Assembly (NCBI GenBank): GCA_028290765.1
Contig: JAQGJF010000889.1
Location: forward strand, 1 to 11,110
Origin: Tardiphaga sp.
GTDB lineage: Bacteria > Pseudomonadota > Alphaproteobacteria > Rhizobiales > Xanthobacteraceae
Direction: 5' to 3'
Length of the DNA: 11,110 nucleotides
The first letter of the stretch is position 1, and every line of letters starts with the position of its first letter. Below, one piece after another: positions 7,051-11,110 of this stretch. The notes beneath the pieces are model-generated. The model was given only the letters and a program-made list of their open reading frames with translations. It did not search any database and was not told where the DNA came from. A program made the translations under genes and the position numbers.

Positions 7051-7680
7051 ATGCCCTCTGCTTCCAACAAGATCGCGCTTTTTATCGACGGCGCCAATCT
7101 CTACGCCACGGCCAAGACGCTTGGCTTCGACATCGACTATAAGCGCCTGCTCAAGGAATTTCAGAGCCGAGGCACCCTCGTACGCGCGTTTTATTACACC
7201 GCGATTATCGAGGATCAGGAATATTCGTCGATCCGGCCGTTGATCGACTGGCTGGATTACAATGGCTACACCGTGGTCACCAAGGCGACCAAGGAATTCA
7301 TCGACGCCAGCGGCCGCCGCAAGGTCAAGGGCAACATGGATATCGAGCTTGCGGTCAATGCCATGGAACTCGCCGAACACGTCGATCAGATCGTGCTGTT
7401 CTCCGGCGACGGCGATTTCCGCTCGCTGGTCGAAGCGGTGCAGCGCCGCGGCGTCCGCGTCACCGTCATCTCCACGATCTCGAGCCAGCCGCCGATGATC
7501 GCCGATGAGCTGCGCCGGCAGGCGGATGTCTTCACCGATCTGGTGGAGCTGCAATCCAAGCTCGGACGCGATCCGTCGGAACGCCCGGCCCCCCGCGAAC
7601 CCCGTCATCACGCGCCGCAATTCCTGCAGCGCGCCACCACGATGGCGCCGAGGAGCGATGACGAAGATTTCGAGGATTGA
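7051..7680 (+). CDS. NYN (LabA/DUF88-like) domain protein, putative ribonuclease
   Basis: NYN domains are PIN-like folds predicted to be metal-dependent nucleases acting mostly on RNA; the precise substrate of this protein is unknown. The 209-residue product has the expected acidic residues: FIDGAN near the N-terminus (D13, N16), D97 in NMDIELAVNAM, and D120 and D122 in FSGDGDFRSLVE. The domain covers about 1-165. The C-terminal tail (about 172-209) is rich in Pro, Arg and acidic residues and is probably disordered. The ATG at 7051 is chosen over a TTG just before it because GAGAG lies 6 nt upstream. It is divergent from rpoZ; its end overlaps the glycosylase gene by 23 bp. A gene of this family near smpB and rpoZ is, from memory, common in Rhizobiales. 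Confidence 0.9.
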   Translation: MPSASNKIALFIDGANLYATAKTLGFDIDYKRLLKEFQSRGTLVRAFYYTAIIEDQEYSSIRPLIDWLDYNGYTVVTKATKEFIDASGRRKVKGNMDIELAVNAMELAEHVDQIVLFSGDGDFRSLVEAVQRRGVRVTVISTISSQPPMIADELRRQADVFTDLVELQSKLGRDPSERPAPREPRHHAPQFLQRATTMAPRSDDEDFED

Positions 7681-8350
7681 GAAGACGCCGCCGGCCAATG
7701 GCCGGCGCGTGACGGCCAGCGCCGCTACCGCTCCCGCCCCCAACTGCCCGCTCTGCCCGAGACTTGACGAGTTTCGCCAAACGATCCGGGCGCGCCACCC
7801 CGACTGGTTCAATGCGCCGGTGCCGTCATTCGGCGACCCCGATGCCGCGCTGCTGATCATCGGCCTGGCGCCGGGCATGCAAGGTGCCAACCGCACCGGA
7901 CGGCCCTTCACCGGCGACTATGCCGGCGACCTGCTCTACGCGACCCTGATCGAATACGGCTTTGCCAAGGGGGTCTATCAGGCCCGCCCGGATGACGGGC
8001 TGACGCTGGTCGATTGCCTGATCAGCAATGCCGTGCGTTGCCTGCCCCCCCAGAACAAGCCGCTGCCGGTGGAGATCAATACCTGCCGGCCATTCCTGCT
8101 GGCGACGATGGAAGCCATGCCGCGGCTGCGCGCGATCGTCGCGCTGGGCCGGATCGCGCACGACTCGATGCTGAAAACGCTGGGCATGCGCGCCGCCACG
8201 GCGCCGTTCGGCCATGGCGCGGTTCACGATGCCGGCAAACTGAAACTCTACGACAGCTACCATTGCTCGCGTTACAACACCAACACGCGGGTGCTGACGC
8301 CGGACATGTTTCGCAGCGTGTTCGCGCGGGTGCGGGCCGAGCTGAGCTAG
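7658..8350 (+). CDS. Uracil-DNA glycosylase, family 5 (UDGb) type
   Basis: Family 4/5 glycosylases remove uracil and other deaminated bases from DNA in base excision repair. This 230-residue protein has motif A GLAPGMQGANRTGRPFTGD at 69-87. The motif lacks the Asp/Asn found at the catalytic position in families 1 and 4, as expected for UDGb. Four cysteines are placed to hold a 4Fe-4S cluster: C30 and C33 (CPLC), C128 (AVRCLPPQNKP) and C143. The late motif is HCSRYNTNTR (202-211), where UDGb proteins usually show an HPS-like start and NTxTG. The ATG at 7658 overlaps the NYN gene by 23 bp and has AGGAG only 2 nt before it; an in-frame GTG at 7709 would give 213 residues without a clear ribosome binding site. 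Residues before about 28 are not conserved, so the start is uncertain. Confidence 0.9.
   Translation: MTKISRIEKTPPANGRRVTASAATAPAPNCPLCPRLDEFRQTIRARHPDWFNAPVPSFGDPDAALLIIGLAPGMQGANRTGRPFTGDYAGDLLYATLIEYGFAKGVYQARPDDGLTLVDCLISNAVRCLPPQNKPLPVEINTCRPFLLATMEAMPRLRAIVALGRIAHDSMLKTLGMRAATAPFGHGAVHDAGKLKLYDSYHCSRYNTNTRVLTPDMFRSVFARVRAELS
7689..7707 (+). promoter_or_regulatory. GC-rich hairpin at the NYN/glycosylase junction
   Basis: CGCCGGCC and GGCCGGCG form a perfect 8-bp stem with a 3-nt AAT loop. It lies 8 nt after the NYN stop codon and 1 nt before the alternative GTG start at 7709. If translation starts at 7658 the hairpin is inside the coding region; if at 7709 it would hide the start. There is no T-run, so it is not a normal terminator. 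Confidence 0.4.
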
Positions 8351-8450
8351 AGCGTTTTCGAGCGAAGTGGACGCCGGTTCGCGTAAAGAAAACGCGTCAA
8401 AACAAAAAGCCAGAGCCCGGTTCTGATTCAATCAGAACCGATCAGGCTTT
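8350..8450 (+). repeat. Rhizobiales-type intergenic repeat made of two hairpins
   Basis: The element fills the gap between the convergent glycosylase and peroxiredoxin genes. The first half has arms GCGTTTTC (8352-8359) and GAAAACGC (8388-8395) with inner arms GCGAA (8362-8366) and TTCGC (8378-8382). The second half is a 10-bp perfect stem, CGGTTCTGAT (8418-8427) and ATCAGAACCG (8431-8440), enclosed by AAAGCC/GGCTTT. I recognise the motif order (AGCGTTTTC, GCGAAGTGG, CCGGTTCGCGT, GAAAACGC, AAAAAGC) from memory as a dispersed non-coding repeat in Bradyrhizobium and relatives; its mobility mechanism is unknown to me. Confidence 0.7.
8406..8450 (-). terminator. Probable intrinsic terminator for the peroxiredoxin gene, within the repeat
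   Basis: Read leftwards, AAAGCC and GGCTTT close over the 10-bp inner stem, and GGCTTT is followed by TTGTTTTG, giving a U-rich tail. The stem begins within the peroxiredoxin stop codon. In the rightward direction there is no good T-run, so it would serve the glycosylase transcript less well. Confidence 0.55.
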
Positions 8451-9024
8451 AGACCGGGTTGGCCTTCAACCAGGTCAGCACGTCCCCGGCATTCCGATCC
8501 GGCGGAAACACTGGGTAAAACACGTGGCTGATGCGGGCGTCGTCGACGATCAACGCCATCCGCTTGATCATGGTGAGACCGGCCACCTCCATGGTCGGCA
8601 AATCAAGCTCATGCGTCAGCGCCAGCTTCTCGTCGGACAATACCGGAAACGGCAGATGCAGCCGCGACGCCATCTCGGTCTGGTATTCGTTGCTTTGCGT
8701 CGACAGGCCGAACACCTGCTTCGCTCCGGCAGCCTTCAACTCGGCGAACAGGTCGCGGAAGGCGCAGGTTTGCGGGGTGCAGCCCCGCGCGCCCGGGATC
8801 ATGTCCCAGTCGTCGACCAGCGCGATCTTGCCGGGCTCGCCGGTGCGCGGATAGGCAAACACCACCGTGCGTCCCGGCAGTGCCGCGAGGGTGACCGTGG
8901 TGTCGTTGGTCGCCACCAGGCTGATCGGCGGGATCGTCATGCCCTTAAGATGCGCCGCCGCGCCGTCATCGGCCGGCGCCGGAATTTTGCTCCAGTCGAC
9001 TTCGAGCAGATTGGATTGAGCCAT
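8449..9024 (-). CDS. Peroxiredoxin, PrxQ/BCP-like
   Basis: Thiol peroxidases of this kind reduce hydrogen peroxide and organic hydroperoxides in the cytoplasm. The 191-residue thioredoxin-fold protein has GCTPQTC at 81-87, matching the PrxQ GCTxxxC pattern: C82 is the likely peroxidatic cysteine and C87 the likely resolving one. Between YPRTGEPG (58-65) and the cysteine motif there are about 15 residues that classical PrxQ/BCP proteins lack, so it belongs to a divergent subgroup and not to Bcp proper. It has no signal peptide. The ATG at 9024 has GAGGA about 8 nt upstream. It converges with the glycosylase gene and follows smpB in the same direction, separated by a large inverted repeat. No OxyR site was recognised. 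Confidence 0.88.
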   Translation of the reverse strand: MAQSNLLEVDWSKIPAPADDGAAAHLKGMTIPPISLVATNDTTVTLAALPGRTVVFAYPRTGEPGKIALVDDWDMIPGARGCTPQTCAFRDLFAELKAAGAKQVFGLSTQSNEYQTEMASRLHLPFPVLSDEKLALTHELDLPTMEVAGLTMIKRMALIVDDARISHVFYPVFPPDRNAGDVLTWLKANPV

Positions 9025-9048
9025 TGTTGGTCCTCAAGTTTCACAAGT

Positions 9049-9113
9049 GGCGAATAGGGAGTAGCGAATAGTAAGAGATTTCCCTACTCGCTATTCGCTA
9101 CTCCCTATTCGCC
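9049..9113. repeat. Perfect 23-bp inverted repeat between smpB and the peroxiredoxin gene
   Basis: The left arm (9049-9071) and right arm (9091-9113) are exact reverse complements separated by 19 nt. Each arm contains the 8-mer GCGAATAG (or its complement) twice, with a 6-nt spacer between the copies. The element starts 4 nt after the smpB stop and would form a very stable hairpin in RNA or a cruciform in DNA. There is no T-run on either side, so it may block 3' exonucleases or be a dispersed palindrome rather than act as a simple terminator. Confidence 0.9.
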
Positions 9114-9117
9114 CTCT

Positions 9118-9591
9118 TCATCCCCGCGCCCGCAAGATGCGGCCCTTTTCGCGGCTCCAGTCGCGCTTCTTTTCGGTGTCGCGCTTGTCGTGCAGCTGCT
9201 TGCCCTTGGCCAGTGCCAACTGCAGTTTGACGCGACCGCGTTCGTTGAAATACATCTTGAGCGGCACCAGCGTCATGCCCTGACGCTCGACCGCGCCCAT
9301 CAATTTGTTGATCTGTTTCCGGTGCAGCAAGAGCTTGCGCGGACGCTTCGGCTCGTGGTTGAAGCGGTTGGCCTGCAGATATTCCGGAATGTTGGCATTG
9401 ATCAGCCAGATCTCGCCGTCCTTGGGATCGGCATATGATTCCGCGATCGTCGTCTTGCCGTTGCGGATCGACTTGACCTCGGTACCGGTCAGCGCGATGC
9501 CGGCCTCAACCGTGTCTTCGACGGCATAATTGAACCGCGCCTTGCGGTTTTCGGCGACCACCTTGATGGGGCGCTCGTTCTTCTCAGCCAT
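9118..9591 (-). CDS. smpB: SsrA-binding protein SmpB
   Basis: SmpB binds tmRNA (SsrA) and delivers it to ribosomes stalled without a stop codon, tagging the nascent peptide for degradation. The 157-residue product contains the family core: ENRKARFNY near 14-22, [16 protein letters not shown] at 31-46, [21 protein letters not shown] (51-71), and the basic C-terminal tail [21 protein letters not shown] that inserts into the mRNA channel. The protein looks complete. The ATG at 9591 is preferred over a TTG two codons upstream because family members begin with a short MAxKN leader. It lies 66 bp after the mscL stop and in the same direction, and is followed closely by a long inverted repeat. The tmRNA gene itself is not in the window. 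Confidence 0.97.
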   Translation of the reverse strand: MAEKNERPIKVVAENRKARFNYAVEDTVEAGIALTGTEVKSIRNGKTTIAESYADPKDGEIWLINANIPEYLQANRFNHEPKRPRKLLLHRKQINKLMGAVERQGMTLVPLKMYFNERGRVKLQLALAKGKQLHDKRDTEKKRDWSREKGRILRARG

Positions 9592-9657
9592 AATCAAAAT
9601 GCCTTAGGCGTTACTCTGGGAAATGTCCATGATAACGCGCGCTGCAACCGCGTGCTG

Positions 9658-10074
9658 TCACGCCTTCTTGAGCAGGTCGCGGATCTCGGTCAGCAGCTCT
9701 TCTTCGCGTGTCGGCTTCGGCGGAGCCGCCGGCGCGGCAGCATCCTTGCGCTTCAGCTGGTTCATGAAGCGGATCACCATGAACAGCACAAAGGCGATGA
9801 TGGTGAAGTTGATCGTCAAGGTGAGAAAATTGCCCCAGGCTAACACCGCGCCTTGCTTTTTCGCATCCGCCAGATTGCTCGCCGTCACCGCCTTCGACAG
9901 TCCGGTAAAATAATTCGAGAAGTCGAGACCGCCGGTGATCGCGCCGATGATCGGCATGATGATGTCGCCGACCAGCGAGGTCACGATCGCGCCGAAAGCC
10001 GCGCCGATGATGACGCCGACCGCGAGATCGACGACATTCCCCTTCATGGCGAATTCGCGAAATTCCTTCAGCAT
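9658..10074 (-). CDS. mscL: Large-conductance mechanosensitive channel MscL
   Basis: MscL is an inner-membrane pentameric channel that opens when membrane tension rises, releasing solutes during hypo-osmotic shock. The 138-residue protein shows the amphipathic N-terminus [20 protein letters not shown], first membrane helix (about 15-45, [16 protein letters not shown]), a periplasmic loop (about 46-80), second membrane helix (about 85-103) and a cytoplasmic helix with [15 protein letters not shown] at the end. Length and layout match the family. The ATG at 10074 has AGAAGGG about 6 nt upstream. It lies 61 bp after the dapA stop in the same direction, with no terminator seen between, so co-transcription with dapA is possible. 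I regard it as an insertion into the more widely conserved dapA-smpB neighbourhood. Confidence 0.96.
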   Translation of the reverse strand: MLKEFREFAMKGNVVDLAVGVIIGAAFGAIVTSLVGDIIMPIIGAITGGLDFSNYFTGLSKAVTASNLADAKKQGAVLAWGNFLTLTINFTIIAFVLFMVIRFMNQLKRKDAAAPAAPPKPTREEELLTEIRDLLKKA

Positions 10075-10135
10075 CCGAAACCCTTCTCTTCGACGTCGTG
10101 AATCGGATCGGCCATGGTGACGGTCGCGAAGCGGT

Positions 10136-11026
10136 TTAGTTGATCAGGCCCGCATGAACCATGGCGCTGCGCACCGCAACCCGCGTGGGCTCGGTCACCG
10201 GCACCATCGGCAGCCGCAAGGTCTCGTCCATCTTGCCGAGCAGCGACAAGGCGTATTTGACCGGGGCCGGATTGGACTCGATGAAGAGATTGACGTGCAG
10301 CGGCATCAGCTTGTCGTGCACCTTGAGCGCCGTGACGTGATCGCCACGCTGCCAGGCCATATGGAACTCGGCGCACAGGCGCGGCGCGACATTCGACGTC
10401 ACCGAGATGCAGCCGTGACCGCCATGCGCCATATAGCCCATCACGGTGGCATCTTCGCCGGACAGCTGGTTGAAATCCTCGCCAAGCACCGCGCGCTGCT
10501 GCGACACCCGCACCATGCTGGCGGTGGCGTCCTTGACACCCGCGATGTTCTTCAGCTCGAACAGCCGCGCCATGGTATCGACCGACATGTCGATCACCGA
10601 CCGCGGCGGAATGTTGTAGATCAGGATCGGGATACCGATCGCATCGTTGATCGCCTTGAAGTGCTGGTACATGCCCTCCTGGGTCGGCTTGTTGTAATAG
10701 GGCGTTACCACCAGCACGGCGTTGGCGCCGGCCTTTTCGGCATGCTGCGCCAGTTCGATGGCTTCCTTGGTCGAATTGGAGCCGGCCCCGGCAATCACCG
10801 GCACGCGACCCTTGGCCTCGTCGATGCACCATTCGACGACGCGCTTGTGCTCGTCATGGCTGACGGTCGGAGACTCACCGGTGGTGCCGACCGGCACCAG
10901 GCCGTGGGTGCCCTCGGCGATCTGCCAGTTCACCAGACTGCGAAACGCCGCCTCGTCGAGACCGCCATTTTTGAACGGCGTGACCAAGGCAGTGTAGGAC
11001 CCCCGAAAATTCGTCTTGGCTGCCAT
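10136..11026 (-). CDS. dapA: 4-hydroxy-tetrahydrodipicolinate synthase
   Basis: DapA condenses pyruvate with aspartate-semialdehyde, the first committed step of diaminopimelate and lysine synthesis. The 296-residue TIM barrel is complete. GTTGES (47-52) supplies the catalytic threonines T48 and T49. [12 protein letters not shown] (108-119) contains the interface tyrosine. IYNIPPRS supplies Y137 and R142, and the Schiff-base lysine is K165 in GVKDATAS. The ATG at 11026 has GGAGA about 8 nt upstream, supporting the start. The gene is the first of the leftward dapA-mscL-smpB run. Its promoter should lie in 11027-11110 or beyond the edge; no convincing promoter is visible in that short stretch. 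Neither a lysine riboswitch nor another leader element can be judged because the upstream region is cut off. Confidence 0.97.
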   Translation of the reverse strand: MAAKTNFRGSYTALVTPFKNGGLDEAAFRSLVNWQIAEGTHGLVPVGTTGESPTVSHDEHKRVVEWCIDEAKGRVPVIAGAGSNSTKEAIELAQHAEKAGANAVLVVTPYYNKPTQEGMYQHFKAINDAIGIPILIYNIPPRSVIDMSVDTMARLFELKNIAGVKDATASMVRVSQQRAVLGEDFNQLSGEDATVMGYMAHGGHGCISVTSNVAPRLCAEFHMAWQRGDHVTALKVHDKLMPLHVNLFIESNPAPVKYALSLLGKMDETLRLPMVPVTEPTRVAVRSAMVHAGLIN

Positions 11027-11110
11027 GGCTTTTCTCCGAACGCGCGCTGCGGCTTTGCCGTCTGTTTGAACCGATTGATGGAATGGGAAGTCATACCGGG
11101 TCTGACGGGG

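Noticed and set aside
6973..7911. A 312-codon minus-strand open frame opposite the NYN gene
   Set aside because: It is a shadow of the conserved plus-strand NYN and glycosylase coding; no family features were seen.

Overview
The window is a GC-rich, densely packed piece of alphaproteobacterial core chromosome. The protein sequences (a single bifunctional Rsh, a long RNase III with a charged N-terminus, SmpB, omega with an acidic tail), the dapA / smpB / NYN gene / rpoZ / rsh / pdxJ / acpS / lepB / rnc / era order, and an intergenic repeat I recognise from Rhizobiales all point to the Nitrobacteraceae (Bradyrhizobium, Rhodopseudomonas, Nitrobacter, Afipia). The genus cannot be fixed from the sequence alone.

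Layout. Positions 1-6679 are read leftwards on the minus strand. In transcription order they are rpoZ, an intrinsic terminator, rsh, pdxJ, acpS, a 274-bp non-coding gap, lepB, rnc and era, which runs off the left edge. pdxJ/acpS and lepB/rnc each overlap by ATGA, and rnc/era overlap by 11 bp, so translational coupling is likely. A 371-bp divergent spacer with several predicted hairpins separates rpoZ from a rightward pair (7051-8350): a NYN-domain nuclease-like protein and a family 5-type uracil-DNA glycosylase overlapping it. This pair converges on a leftward peroxiredoxin gene; the gap holds a two-hairpin Rhizobiales-type repeat that may serve as a terminator. Further right, all on the minus strand in transcription order, are dapA, mscL and smpB. 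A perfect 23-bp inverted repeat lies between smpB and the peroxiredoxin gene.

Functions. The left block joins stringent response and transcription (Rsh, omega), cofactor and carrier-protein activation (PdxJ, AcpS), protein export (LepB), and RNA and ribosome maturation (RNase III, Era). The right block joins lysine/diaminopimelate synthesis (DapA), osmotic protection (MscL), ribosome rescue (SmpB), peroxide defence and DNA repair.

Novelty. I see no mobile element, CRISPR array, tRNA, rRNA or obviously new multigene system. The points worth a second look are non-coding or at the edges of genes: the palindromes around the start of rsh, the hairpin cluster before the NYN gene, the two intergenic repeat elements, the overlapping nuclease/glycosylase pair, and unusual motif residues in the glycosylase.
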